DNA from: CAVPGP01 sp963718065
GTDB lineage: Bacteria > Actinomycetota > Thermoleophilia > Gaiellales > Gaiellaceae
DNA length: 64,000 nucleotides
Direction of reading: 5' to 3'
NCBI GenBank assembly: GCA_963718065.1
Contig: CAVQYE010000018.1
Coordinates: 1-64,000, forward strand
Shown here: positions 43,502 to 52,419 of the stretch, piece after piece
How positions within the stretch are numbered: position 1 is the first letter of the stretch
Layout: each line of letters starts with the position of its first letter
The notes under the pieces: generated by a model
The model's input: the letters and a program-made list of their open reading frames with translations, nothing else
Database searches by the model: none
Told to the model about the DNA's origin: nothing
Translations under genes and position numbers: made by a program

Positions 43502-44218
43502 CTAACGAAGCTGCGCTGCGAGTGCGAGCGCCTGCCGGCGCGTAAAGCCCCCTTCGATGCGGTATGCGACCGTTCCCACCGACCAAAGAAGGACGTTTCG
43601 GGCCAGGCGGAGCGTGTAATCCCGGATGGCGCCGTCAGGCCCGATCTGGATCACCGCATGCGGGCCGCCCGAGATGAAGCCGCCGTCTGCGCCGTTCACC
43701 TTCAGGTACTCGACCTTCGTCCCCGGTGTGGTCAGCTTCCCGAAGAACTTCTGGCTGACGATGCCGCGGCTCTCGGTGATCAGCGCCTCGACGCGCGTCG
43801 GCGTGCCGTAGAGAAGCGTGACGCTCTGCTGGTCGCCGAGATAGACGCGGTCGGGCGCCTTGTCCGGGACGCGGATGGGGAAGCCCGCCCGGCGCTCGGC
43901 CTCTGCCAGCGTCACGCGCCGGCCGAGCGCAACCTCGAGGTCGAGGGCCGGGGACACCGGCGGCAGCTTGTCGACGAGATGGATCTCCTCGCCGCCGACG
44001 CGGAAGATGTGGAGGAACGCGCTGCGCGAATCGGGCACCGCGAGGATGGCGCCGAGGATGGCCAGGAGCGCGAGTGCGACCGCGAGCGCCCACCGCGGCC
44101 GGCGGCGACGAGAGCGCTCGGGCAGGCGCAGGCTCGTGGCGAGGTCCGGCGTCTCGGGCCAGTCGACCGTGATCGCCCGGAGCGCGCGCTCGAGGCCGTC
44201 GTACGCCTGCTCACTCAT
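43502..44218 (-). CDS. Membrane-anchored anti-sigma-like protein
   Basis: 238 residues. A cytoplasmic N-terminus of about 40 residues lacks the HxxxCxxC zinc motif. One membrane helix (about 42-62, WALAVALALLAILGAILAV) and an extracytoplasmic domain follow (EIHLVDKLPPVSPALDLEVALGRRVTLAEAERRAGFPIRVPDKAPDRVYL), resembling the DUF4367 domain of other anti-sigma factors. It overlaps the ECF sigma gene by 8 bp, the standard sigma/anti-sigma order. The anti-sigma role is inferred mainly from that pairing. Confidence 0.78.
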   Translation of the reverse strand: MSEQAYDGLERALRAITVDWPETPDLATSLRLPERSRRRRPRWALAVALALLAILGAILAVPDSRSAFLHIFRVGGEEIHLVDKLPPVSPALDLEVALGRRVTLAEAERRAGFPIRVPDKAPDRVYLGDQQSVTLLYGTPTRVEALITESRGIVSQKFFGKLTTPGTKVEYLKVNGADGGFISGGPHAVIQIGPDGAIRDYTLRLARNVLLWSVGTVAYRIEGGFTRRQALALAAQLR

Positions 44219-44762
44219 CGATGACCTCCCGCAGCCGGGCGAGGGCCCGCGACGTCCGCGACTTGACGGTGCCGCGACGGATGGCGAGGGTGGCCGCCGT
44301 CTCCTCCTCGGAGAGCTCGAGGAAGTAGCGGCACGCGAGGATCTCGCGGTCGTCCTCCCGGAGGCGGTTCACGGCTGCCAGCAGCCGGTCGCGCTCGTCG
44401 GCCGCAATCGTCGCCGCCTCGGGGGACGGGGCCGCGTCCCCCGAGGAGACCTCGTGCTGGGCGCGCAGCGCGAGCGCATCGCGACGGCCTGTCGAGCGGC
44501 GGCGGTTGCGCGCTTCGTTCGCGACGATCTGCAGCACCCACGGCCGGAACGGCGAGCCGCGGCGAAAGCGGCCGAGCGCCTGCCAGGCCTTGATGAAGCC
44601 TGCCTGTGCGGCGTCCTCGGCTTCGGCGGCCGAGCCGGTGATGAGGTATGCGGTGCGGAAGGCGATTCCCTGGTGTAGGCGCACGAGTGACTGGTAGGCG
44701 AGCTCGTCGCCCTCTTTGGCGCGCTCGACGAGCGCGCTCTCCTGTGGTGGACGGCCCTCCAC
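44211..44762 (-). CDS. ECF-type RNA polymerase sigma factor
   Basis: 183 residues. Region 2 (ELAYQSLVRLHQGIAFRTAYLITGSAAEAEDAAQAGFIKAWQAL...FRPWVLQIVANEARNRRR) and region 4 (LREDDREILACRYFLELSEEETAATLAIRRGTVKSRTSRALARLREV) are clear, with region 3 absent. First gene of a two-gene operon with its membrane anti-sigma partner. A 165-bp repeat lies 73 bp upstream. Confidence 0.93.
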   Translation of the reverse strand: MEGRPPQESALVERAKEGDELAYQSLVRLHQGIAFRTAYLITGSAAEAEDAAQAGFIKAWQALGRFRRGSPFRPWVLQIVANEARNRRRSTGRRDALALRAQHEVSSGDAAPSPEAATIAADERDRLLAAVNRLREDDREILACRYFLELSEEETAATLAIRRGTVKSRTSRALARLREVIDE

Positions 44763-44835
44763 CTGTCCGTTACTACACCCGGGCTGCCGGGCGGGTTCCG
44801 GCCACGGCGCGCCTCACCGCGGAAACGGCTCGCCT

Positions 44836-45000
44836 AGGAGGGATTGGCGGAATGTCGCTCGTCGTAGGGGTGCGATGCTCGTTCCGAGGCAAGGACGCAG
44901 GGAGTGTTCGTAGCGGAGCCCTACGGGGGCGACCGAGGACGCTGCATCGGGGCGAGCAGCGCGGCCCTGCGACACAGTCGTTATTTCGCCAAGCCCTCCT
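44836..45000. repeat. 165-bp inverted-end repeat, copy 1
   Basis: Ends are AGGAGGGATTGGCG and CGCCAAGCCCTCCT, inverted repeats with one mismatch. The interior is near identical to two other copies at 45494 and 47463. It has the size and form of a MITE or REP-like element. The right end abuts the stop codon of the CBS gene. It lies between the ECF sigma start and the CBS gene end. Confidence 0.88.
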
Positions 45001-45433
45001 ACCCGGCGCCGAGGTACTCGGTCAGGAACTTGATCTGCACGTCGCGTTCCTTCGTCTGGTACTTGACGACGTCGCCGATCGAGACGACGCCGACGATGTC
45101 GTTGCCCTCACGCAGCACCGGCAGATGCCGGATGCGGCGCTCGGTCATCACCGCCATGCACTCGTCGATCGACGTCTCGGGGGTGACGTAGACGAGCGGC
45201 GACGACATGATCTCGCGCACGGGGGTGTCCTCCTCCGTGCGCCCTTCGAGCGCGACGCGCCGCAAGTAGTCGCGCTCGGTGAAGATCCCGCTCAGCTGGC
45301 CGTCCTCGGTGACGAGCAGTGAGCCGACGTTCGCCTCGACCATGCGCTTGATCGCCTCGAGGACCATGGCGGAGCCGTCGATCTCGAGGACGTCGGTCCC
45401 CTTCTCGCTCAGGATGTCCGAGACGCGGGTCAT
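44999..45433 (-). CDS. Tandem CBS-domain protein
   Basis: 144 residues, two CBS motifs forming one Bateman module: VLEAIKRMVEANVGSLLVTEDGQLSGIFTERDYLRRV and IDECMAVMTERRIRHLPVLREGNDIVGVVSIGDVVKY. Such free-standing modules bind adenine nucleotides and act as energy or redox sensors. The TAG stop overlaps the end of repeat copy 1, and repeat copy 2 lies 60 bp upstream of the start. Confidence 0.92.
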   Translation of the reverse strand: MTRVSDILSEKGTDVLEIDGSAMVLEAIKRMVEANVGSLLVTEDGQLSGIFTERDYLRRVALEGRTEEDTPVREIMSSPLVYVTPETSIDECMAVMTERRIRHLPVLREGNDIVGVVSIGDVVKYQTKERDVQIKFLTEYLGAG

Positions 45434-45493
45434 CGCAGGTGCCGCGTAGCCTGCACCAGATCGGCGCCCGCTGCAATCCCGAAGTTGCCTCTG

Positions 45494-45657
45494 GGAGGGC
45501 GTGGCGGAATGTCGCTCGTCGTCGGGGTGCGATGCTCGTTCCGAGGCAAGGACGCAGGGAGTGTTCGTAGCGGAGCCCTACGGGCGCGACCGAGGACGCC
45601 GCATCGGGGCGAGCAGCGCGGCCCGGCGGCACAGCCGCTATTTCGCCAAGCCCTCCT
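45494..45657. repeat. 165-bp inverted-end repeat, copy 2
   Basis: Same element and orientation as copy 1, with a slightly altered left end (GGAGGGCGTGGCGG). The right end (CGCCAAGCCCTCCT) stops one base before the stop codon of the hydrolase gene. Located between the CBS start and the hydrolase end. Confidence 0.88.
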
Positions 45658-45658
45658 G

Positions 45659-46933
45659 CTAGCGCTCGCCGCGGAGCAATTCGAGCAGGCGGTCGAGCAG
45701 GACCTCGCCGTGGACGCGGAGCGCATTGTGGTCGTACTCGTTCGTCAGCCAGGTGCGGATGCCGCGGATCGACGCAGCCGTCTCCTCCGAGAACTCCCGC
45801 TCGACGTACATGTCGTCGGCGTAGATGGCGGCGACGACCGGCACGACGTTCCGAGTCAGCGCTTCGCGGTCGTAGAGCTTGGGCCAGTCGGCATCGGCGG
45901 CGAGCCGGTCTGCCGCTCCCTTGAGCGGCCGCAGGACGCGGACGTCGTCGAAGAGCCAGGGATAGACCATCTCGCCCCAGAGGTGGACCGAGTCGTTCTT
46001 CGTGAACTCCGGGAACTCGGCGAGGACGCGATCGGCCGACCAGGCGGGCGCTTCACCCTGCGCGTAGCACGGCTCGTGGAGCAGCGCGTAGATCGGGTTC
46101 GTGTCCCAGATCAGGTCGTGCTCGAACGCGCGCAGGAACCGGTAGTCGAGCTCACCGCTCGCCAGCAGCGCGCCTTCGATCAGGTAGTGGACGTGCTCGA
46201 AGCCGTCGCTCATCCCGAAGTGGATCCCGATCGAGCGGAAGCGGCGCGCGGTCAGCCGTTCGCCGCTCGAGAGCTTCACCTCGTCCTTCGCCAGGATCTT
46301 CATGATCTGGCGCACGCGCTCGACGTCCTGCGGGTAGCGCTCGTAGTAGCGGCGATTCCGGTCCGCCAGCCGCTTGTAGGTGGCGCGATAGACGTCGTCG
46401 GCGGGACGCTCGAGCGGCGGTAGCCCACCGGTGATCACTGCGGCGGAGAGGCCGGCCGGCGCCAATGAGAGATAGCTGACGGCGCAGAAGCCGCCGAAGC
46501 TCTGGCCGAGGATCGTCCAGGGCTCGGCGCCGAGCTCGCGGCGGATCAGCTCTGCGTCACGGATGATCGAGTCGGCGCGGAAGTGCTTCAGGTGGGCGTG
46601 CTGCTCGACGGGCGTCATGCCCCCGAGCGTCTGGTGGGTCACCGGTGTGGAGCGGCCGGTGCCGCGCTGGTCGAGCAGCAGCACGCGGAATTCCTGGACG
46701 GCGCGCTTCAGCCAGCCCTCGTATCGCAGCGGACGCGGCGCTGCGGACCCGGGCCCGCCCTGAAAGAAGACGAGCCATGGGAGCTCCTCCCGCTCGGGCT
46801 CCCGCTTCGGCGAGACGACCTCACGCGCGAACACGCTCAGCTTCCCGTTGCCGGGGTTGTGGTGGTCGAGCGGGACGTCGAACTCGTGCTCGGTGAGCAC
46901 GAAGCCGACCATGCGGTTGGTCGTGCGGCGCAT
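45659..46933 (-). CDS. Proline iminopeptidase-like alpha/beta hydrolase
   Basis: 424 residues. FFQGGPGSAAPRP is the oxyanion HGGPG loop, LLLDQRGTGRST is the DQRG motif, and GQSFGGFCAVSYLS holds the nucleophile Ser. The catalytic His is likely in the C-terminal NEYDHNALRVHGEV. Peptidase S33 members release N-terminal proline. No signal peptide. Start at 46933; an ATG seven codons in is also possible. Confidence 0.88.
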   Translation of the reverse strand: MRRTTNRMVGFVLTEHEFDVPLDHHNPGNGKLSVFAREVVSPKREPEREELPWLVFFQGGPGSAAPRPLRYEGWLKRAVQEFRVLLLDQRGTGRSTPVTHQTLGGMTPVEQHAHLKHFRADSIIRDAELIRRELGAEPWTILGQSFGGFCAVSYLSLAPAGLSAAVITGGLPPLERPADDVYRATYKRLADRNRRYYERYPQDVERVRQIMKILAKDEVKLSSGERLTARRFRSIGIHFGMSDGFEHVHYLIEGALLASGELDYRFLRAFEHDLIWDTNPIYALLHEPCYAQGEAPAWSADRVLAEFPEFTKNDSVHLWGEMVYPWLFDDVRVLRPLKGAADRLAADADWPKLYDREALTRNVVPVVAAIYADDMYVEREFSEETAASIRGIRTWLTNEYDHNALRVHGEVLLDRLLELLRGER

Positions 46934-46983
46934 TGGGTGACTCTACTTCGGCAGAAATGGCGCGCAGCTAGAGCCTGCGACAG

Positions 46984-47436
46984 TCATCCGCCCGGTTTGA
47001 CGGTGACTTCGATGCGGCCGCGGAGGGGATTGAAGTAGTGCTCCCAGACCGGTGGGCAGATGAGCAGCTTCGCCTCGTCCTGTCCCGCGGTGTCGTCCAT
47101 CAGATATGCCTCGCCCTCGCTGCCGACGGGACAGGACGGGTCGTTCGACGCGGTGACGCGAAGCTCGAGGTCGAGCAGGCGCGAGCGGTCGGCGAACGCC
47201 GTCAGCGTGGCCGAGCGGACGCGAAGCACGATGCGGCGGGCGCCGAGCCGGTAGACGATCTCGCCGCGCCGCACCCGGGCAGGCTGCGTGCGCACGCCTG
47301 CGTAGACGAGGGGCCGCGCGACGCGGACGACGCCGCTGCCGCTGGTCGTCGCCGAGGCGACGTCCCCGTACCCGTCGAGCGGCTGCCCGGCCTGCACCAG
47401 GCTGAACGCCCACAACGCGGCGACCGCGGCGGTCAC
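46984..47436 (-). CDS. Small exported protein (unknown)
   Basis: 150 residues from a GTG. The N-terminus (TAAVAALWAFSLVQAGQPLDG) looks like a short signal peptide or anchor. The rest is beta-rich with two cysteines (SCPVGSEG and ICPPVWEHYF) that could form a disulfide. Family not recognised. Repeat copy 3 lies 27 bp before the start. Confidence 0.6.
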   Translation of the reverse strand: MTAAVAALWAFSLVQAGQPLDGYGDVASATTSGSGVVRVARPLVYAGVRTQPARVRRGEIVYRLGARRIVLRVRSATLTAFADRSRLLDLELRVTASNDPSCPVGSEGEAYLMDDTAGQDEAKLLICPPVWEHYFNPLRGRIEVTVKPGG

Positions 47437-47462
47437 CGCCGCATTGTCGCTCCTGGGCCGCT

Positions 47463-47627
47463 AGGAGGGCTTGGCGAAACAGCGGCTGTGCCGTCGGGCC
47501 GCGCTGCTCGCCCCGATGCGGCGTCCTCGGTCGCGCCCGTAGGGCTCCGCTACGAACGCTCCCTGCGTCCTTGCCTCGGAACGAGCATCGCACCCCGACG
47601 ACGAGCGAAGTTCCGCCAAGCCCTCCT
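47463..47627. repeat. 165-bp inverted-end repeat, copy 3 (inverted)
   Basis: Reverse-complement orientation relative to copies 1 and 2. Ends AGGAGGGCTTGGCG and CGCCAAGCCCTCCT are perfect inverted repeats, extended by CT/AG so that CTAG flanks each side. The right end contains the dnaE stop codon. Confidence 0.9.
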
Positions 47628-50600
47628 AGAGCGCCGCGGGGCCGAGGAGCTCACGCACCTCGGTGAAGAAGTCCGAGTCTGGCTGCACCTTATAGCCGGC
47701 CCCGAACTGCAGCGTGCGCACGCCCATCGTGCCGGCGAGCTCGGCGTAGACGGGCGCCTCGCCGGGGTAGCGCTGCATCAGCGCCGCGAGCTCGCGGATG
47801 ACGCCCGCGCGAGCCTTCACAGCGTCGATCTTCAGGCGCACCTCGCGCTTCTCCGGCACGGCCTCGAAGCCGGCGAGCTCGGAGGCGAGCAGCTTCGACT
47901 CGCCTTCCTTGTGGTCGATCCTGCCCTTGACGACGACGATCCGGTCGACGACGCAGAGCTCGCGGGACTGCGCGTAGACGGAGTTGAAGACGACGCACTC
48001 GGCCCCGCCCGTGACGTCGTCGAGCCGCAGGAAGACCATCGGCTCGCCCTTCTTCGTCGTCAGTTGCTTGACCGCCGAGACGATGCCCGCGACCGTGACG
48101 GTCTCGCCGTCGCGGCGACGCTCGAGCTCGGCGAGCGTGCAATCGGTCTTGCGCCGGAGCTGGTCGCGGATCGAGTGCAACGGATGCTCCGAGACGTAGA
48201 GCCCGAGCGTCTCCTTCTCGAGGCGGAGCAGGTCGGCCTTTTCGAACTCTTCGGCGGAGATGACTGGGTGGTGCTTCGGGGCCGCATCTGAGACATCGCC
48301 GAAGTCGAAGATCGAGGCCTGGCCGAGCAGCCGGTCGGAGTTCGCCTTCTGGCCCCAGGCGATCGCTTGCTCGAGGCACGCGATCATTCCCTTGCGGCCG
48401 GCGCCGGTCGAGTCGAGGGCGCCGCACTTGACGAGCGACTCCAGCGCGCGCTTGTTGACCAGCTGCGGGTCGACGCGCTCGACGAAGTCCCAGATCGACT
48501 CGAACGCCCCTCCCTCCTCCCGGACGCGAACGATCGCCCGGCAGGCCGACTCGCCCACGTTCTTGACGGCGTTCAGGCCGAAGCGGATCTTCCCCTCGAC
48601 GACAGCGAAGTCGACCTGCGAGGAGTTGACGTCGGGCGGCAGCACCTCGATGCCCAGCTCGTCGCATGCGTTCACGTACAGGGGCACACGGTCCTTCGTG
48701 TTCATCACCGAGGAGATCAGCGCCGCCATGTACTCGCAGGCGTGGTGAGCCTTGAGCCAGGCGGTGCGATAGGCGATCAGCGCGTAGCAGGCGGCGTGCG
48801 ACTTGCCGAACGAGTAGTCCTGCGACTTCTCGATGTCGTCCCAGAGCTGCTTCGCAACCTGCTCCGAGGTGGAGTTCTTGATGCACCCCTCGAGGAACTT
48901 GTCCTTCAGCGAGGCCATCAGCTTGTGGATCTTCTTGCCGATCGCCTTGCGCAGGTCGTCCGCCTCGGCGGGCGTGAAGCCGGCAATCAGCTTCGCGATC
49001 GCCATCGACTGCTCCTGGTAGATGGCGATGCCGTACGTCGAGCCGGTGATCGCCTTCAAGCGCGGGTCGATGTGCACGACCGCCTCGCGACCGGCCTTGC
49101 GTGCCGCGTAGTTCGGGATGTATTGCATCGGCCCCGGCCGGTAGAGCGCGACGAGGGCGATCAGGTCGTCGAACTCGGTCGGCTTCACCTGGCGGAGCGC
49201 CTCGCGCATGCCCGACGACTCGAACTGGAAGACGCCGGTCGCGTCGCCCTTGGCCAGCATCGCGAACGTCTTCTTGTCGTCGAGCGGGATCTCGGTGATC
49301 TTCAGGCCGCCCCCGATCAGCTCGACCGCCTTGTCGATCACGTCGAGGTTGCGCAGGCCGAGGAAGTCCATCTTCAGCAGGCCGAGCGACTCGACGTCGC
49401 CCATCGGGAACTGCGTCACGATTTCCGCGTCGGGTCCCTTCTGCTGCAGCGGGACGACGTTCATCAGCGGCTCGGCGCCGATCACGACGCCCGCCGCGTG
49501 GATCGAGTCGGCGCGGGTCAGGCCTTCGAGCGGCAGCGCCAGGTCGACGATCTCCTTCGCCACCGGGTCGCTCGCGACGGCCTTCGCGAGCTCGGAGCTC
49601 GGTTTCATGCATTCGGCGAGCGTCTGGCCCGGACCTTCCGGGATCAGCTTCGCGATCCGGTCGACGATCCCGTAGGGCACTTCGAGCACGCGCCCCGCGT
49701 CGCGCACGGCCGCCCGTGCGGCCATCGTCGAGAAGGTGATGATCTGCGCCACGCGGTCGGAGCCGTACTTCTCGCGCACGTAGTTGATGACGCGCTCCCG
49801 GCCTTCGACCGCGAAGTCGATGTCGATGTCCGGCATCGACTTGCGCCCCGGATTGAGGAAGCGCTCGAACAGCAGGTCGTACCGGATCGGGTCGATGTCG
49901 GTGATCTCGAGGCAGTACGCGACGAGCGAGCCGGCCGCCGAGCCGCGGCCCGGGCCGACGCCGACTCCGTTGCGGCGCGCGAAGGCTATGAAGTCCCAAA
50001 CGATCAGGAAGTAGTCGGCGAAGCCCATCTCCTTGATCGTCTTGAGCTCGAACTGCAGACGCTCGTTCAGCTCCGGGGTGGCGTGCCCGTAGCGGCGCGT
50101 GAGGCCGTTGTCGCAGAGCTCGACCAGGTAGTCAAAGGAGTCGCGGTCGTCGGGGGTCGGGAAGTGCGGCAGCAGGATCCGTCCCAGCTCGATCTCGACG
50201 TTGCAGCGCTCGGCGACCTCGAGCGTCCGCTGCATCGCTCCTTCCTGGCCCGGGAAGTCGAGCGCCATCTCGGAGGCGCTCTTGAAGTAGAAGTGATCCG
50301 TGTCGAAGCGCCAGTGATTCGGGTTCTTCAGCGAGTCGCCCGACTGGATGCAGAGCAGCGCCTCGTGCGCGCGCGCGTCGGTGTCGCGCAGGTAGTGGAC
50401 GTCGCCCGTCGCGACCAGCGGCAGGCCGGTCGTCTCGGCGAGCTTCGTCAGCACCGGGTTGATCCGCTGCTGGACGTCGAGATGAGCGTTCTGCAGCTCC
50501 ATGTAGACGTTGTCGCGGCCGAAGACCTGGACGAGGCGGTCGACCTCGGCGGCAGCGTCCGCGGGGCGGCTCTCCTCGAGCGCCTTGCAGACCTTGCCGG

Positions 50601-51027
50601 ACAGGCAGCCGGAGAGCGCGATCACCCCCTCCCGGTGGGTCTCGAGCAGCTCCCAGTCGACACGGGGCTTGTAGTAGTAGCCCTCGAGGAACCCGAGCGA
50701 GCTGAGCTTGATCAGGTTGCCGTAGCCGACGTTGTTCTCGGCGAGCAGGGTCAGGTGGGCATAGCCCTTCTTCTGGGCCCTACGGTCGTCGGCGACGTAG
50801 ACCTCGCAGCCGAGGACCGGCTTGACGCCGGTGCCCTTCGTGGCCTTGAGCATCGAGACCGCGCCGGCCATCGACCCGTGGTCGGTGAGCCCCACGGCCG
50901 GCATCTCGAACTCGGCCGCCCGCGCCGCGAGCTCGGGGATCCGGCACGCCCCGTCGAGGATCGAGTACTCGGAGTGGACGTGCAGGTGGACGAAGGGCGA
51001 GGAGGCCACGGGAAGCACAGGGTACAA
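47626..51027 (-). CDS. dnaE: DNA polymerase III alpha subunit
   Basis: 1133 residues, the replicative polymerase. N-terminal PHP domain (HLHVHSEYSILDGACRIPELA). The palm has GVGVGPGRGSAAGSLVAYCLEI, LNPGRKSMPDIDIDF (catalytic Asp pair) and a third acidic site downstream. Helix-hairpin-helix region, then a C-terminal OB fold (VTVAGIVSAVKQLTTKKGEPMVFLRLDD). Full length and in one frame over 3.4 kb, which contrasts with the broken genes downstream. Its stop lies in repeat copy 3. Confidence 0.97.
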   Translation of the reverse strand: MYPVLPVASSPFVHLHVHSEYSILDGACRIPELAARAAEFEMPAVGLTDHGSMAGAVSMLKATKGTGVKPVLGCEVYVADDRRAQKKGYAHLTLLAENNVGYGNLIKLSSLGFLEGYYYKPRVDWELLETHREGVIALSGCLSGKVCKALEESRPADAAAEVDRLVQVFGRDNVYMELQNAHLDVQQRINPVLTKLAETTGLPLVATGDVHYLRDTDARAHEALLCIQSGDSLKNPNHWRFDTDHFYFKSASEMALDFPGQEGAMQRTLEVAERCNVEIELGRILLPHFPTPDDRDSFDYLVELCDNGLTRRYGHATPELNERLQFELKTIKEMGFADYFLIVWDFIAFARRNGVGVGPGRGSAAGSLVAYCLEITDIDPIRYDLLFERFLNPGRKSMPDIDIDFAVEGRERVINYVREKYGSDRVAQIITFSTMAARAAVRDAGRVLEVPYGIVDRIAKLIPEGPGQTLAECMKPSSELAKAVASDPVAKEIVDLALPLEGLTRADSIHAAGVVIGAEPLMNVVPLQQKGPDAEIVTQFPMGDVESLGLLKMDFLGLRNLDVIDKAVELIGGGLKITEIPLDDKKTFAMLAKGDATGVFQFESSGMREALRQVKPTEFDDLIALVALYRPGPMQYIPNYAARKAGREAVVHIDPRLKAITGSTYGIAIYQEQSMAIAKLIAGFTPAEADDLRKAIGKKIHKLMASLKDKFLEGCIKNSTSEQVAKQLWDDIEKSQDYSFGKSHAACYALIAYRTAWLKAHHACEYMAALISSVMNTKDRVPLYVNACDELGIEVLPPDVNSSQVDFAVVEGKIRFGLNAVKNVGESACRAIVRVREEGGAFESIWDFVERVDPQLVNKRALESLVKCGALDSTGAGRKGMIACLEQAIAWGQKANSDRLLGQASIFDFGDVSDAAPKHHPVISAEEFEKADLLRLEKETLGLYVSEHPLHSIRDQLRRKTDCTLAELERRRDGETVTVAGIVSAVKQLTTKKGEPMVFLRLDDVTGGAECVVFNSVYAQSRELCVVDRIVVVKGRIDHKEGESKLLASELAGFEAVPEKREVRLKIDAVKARAGVIRELAALMQRYPGEAPVYAELAGTMGVRTLQFGAGYKVQPDSDFFTEVRELLGPAAL

Positions 51028-51063
51028 CCGGCCCAGGACGCTCCCTGTTCGGCTCGGTAGTGG

Positions 51064-51273
51064 CTAGGCGTCGTCCAGGAGCTCGCGCCCGCGAGGCGTC
51101 AGAACGACGTTGCCGCGGCTCGCGCGGACGAGCCCGGCGATGACGGCGTCGTCCCAGACGGCGAGCCGGGGACAGTGCGTCCGCCAGGCCTCCATCGCCT
51201 CCGCGTAGGTGCGCGGGCGCGTCGCAACCCACGCCAGGAGCTCGCGGGTGGGTGCGGTGATCGTCTCCTGCAT
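51064..51273 (-). CDS. Small winged-helix-like protein (unknown)
   Basis: 69 residues (TRELLAWVATRPRTYAEAMEAWRTHCPRLAVWDDAVIAGLVRAS...VVLTPRGRELL). The pattern of helices followed by VVLTPRGRELL resembles a small winged helix. It starts immediately after the stop of the upstream small gene (TAG then ATG, no gap), so the two are coupled. Confidence 0.65.
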   Translation of the reverse strand: MQETITAPTRELLAWVATRPRTYAEAMEAWRTHCPRLAVWDDAVIAGLVRASRGNVVLTPRGRELLDDA

Positions 51274-51522
51274 CTAGTCAGATGGTACGCCTCGCCTTCG
51301 TCTCTGGGCGCCTGGTCTTGGGGCGGGGCGCGGGTAGCGGCGGTCGAGCAGTTGCTCGATCCGGACGTCCAGCCCCGGGTGCGGGTGGCCGTTCTCGATG
51401 CGCAGGCGCTCGATCGTCTCCGAGGCAGCCTGGAACGACTCGGGGAACTCCTCGCCGGCGCGCTCACAGAGCTCGGCGGCGAGCGCGTAGATCTGGCGGA
51501 CCGTCGGCGGGCGGGCGCTCAA
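51274..51522 (-). CDS. Small helical protein with basic tail (unknown)
   Basis: 82 residues (MSARPPTVRQIYALAAELCERAGEEFPESFQAASETIERLRIENGHPHPG...), helical, ending in an Arg/Pro-rich tail (RRYPRPAPRPGAQRRRRG). It is directly contiguous with the next small gene. Function unknown; conserved-looking core before the low-complexity end. Confidence 0.65.
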   Translation of the reverse strand: MSARPPTVRQIYALAAELCERAGEEFPESFQAASETIERLRIENGHPHPGLDVRIEQLLDRRYPRPAPRPGAQRRRRGVPSD

Positions 51523-51535
51523 GGCGACCGGCCCA

Positions 51536-52345
51536 TCAGTTGAAACCCGGCAACAATTCGAAGTCCACCAGGCTGCGGCAGAGCTTCACCCACAGCGCGT
51601 CGTTGCGCGGATCGGGAGAAAGCGGCTCGGCGAGTACCTTCCGCAGCTCCCGGGAGAGCTGTGGCTGCCGCTGGGCGGCGAAGCCGGCGAGGCGCCGAAG
51701 CCGCGCGCGAGCCACACGCCGGCGAGCGTCCGTCGCAAGGAGCGCCGGCAGCTCGCCCGGATCGAGCGCACCACGCCTCGCTGCCCTCTTCAGCTCCTCG
51801 TCGCCGATGTCCACGTCGGGCCACGCGATGGGGGCGGTCTCCAGTGCCGCGGCGCGCCGCTCGTCGGGTCGGTTCTGGATTCGCTCCTCCAGGCAGCAGA
51901 GGCAGAACATGAACGGCAACCTGTCCTGGGCCGCCTGGTAGGCGACCTGCCTGAGCAGAGCTCGCGCGATCGCGCTGCCGTGATGCCTGACCTCGAGGTC
52001 GACCCTCGCACGCTCGAGCGTGTGCCGGTACCGAGTGTGCCCGCAGCCGTCCGCCTCGCCTGCCAGCTCGACGAGAGCCTCGTCGACGTCCCGCTCCAGC
52101 TCGGTCGTCCAGACGCGGTCGACCAGTCGCGCCTCGATCTCGTCCAGCTGCGGGTCGTCCACTCCGGCGAGCATCGCGTCGCCGAGCTCGCCGAGCTCAC
52201 GCTCGGGGACGTCGAAGACCCAGCGCGCGTTCAGCCACAGCGCAAGGTCCTGCACCTGCTGCGGGAGCTGCGTGGTCACCATCCAGCCATTGAGCCACAG
52301 CTTGCGCGGCTTGTCTGCGGCCTTTTCGGACACCACCTGCAACAA
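51536..52345 (-). CDS. Unknown protein with a CLCC motif, divergent from recQ
   Basis: Up to 269 residues from a TTG at 52345; an internal ATG (MVTTQLPQQVQDLALWLN) at 52282 is a plausible alternative. Acidic and Leu-rich, largely helical. It contains HTRYRHTLERARVDLEVRHHGSAIARALLRQVAYQAAQDRLPFMFCLCCLEERI. The His-rich stretch and CLCC could bind metal. No family recognised. It is divergent from the RecQ-type helicase, about 75 bp away. Confidence 0.6.
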   Translation of the reverse strand: MLQVVSEKAADKPRKLWLNGWMVTTQLPQQVQDLALWLNARWVFDVPERELGELGDAMLAGVDDPQLDEIEARLVDRVWTTELERDVDEALVELAGEADGCGHTRYRHTLERARVDLEVRHHGSAIARALLRQVAYQAAQDRLPFMFCLCCLEERIQNRPDERRAAALETAPIAWPDVDIGDEELKRAARRGALDPGELPALLATDARRRVARARLRRLAGFAAQRQPQLSRELRKVLAEPLSPDPRNDALWVKLCRSLVDFELLPGFN

Positions 52346-52419
52346 CTTCGGAAAGAAAGCGTGACAACATCCGCACGCCGCGGATCTCCGGCGACGGGCG
52401 CCGGTACTGTGGCCGCTGG

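Noticed and set aside
44866..45000. Small protein-coding gene inside the 165-bp repeat
   Set aside because: The roughly 50-codon frame recurs because the repeat is conserved as DNA; no ribosome binding site, and it runs into flanking unique sequence differently in each copy.
48367..51060. 897-codon plus-strand open frame
   Set aside because: Antisense to intact dnaE; composition is that of a shadow frame.
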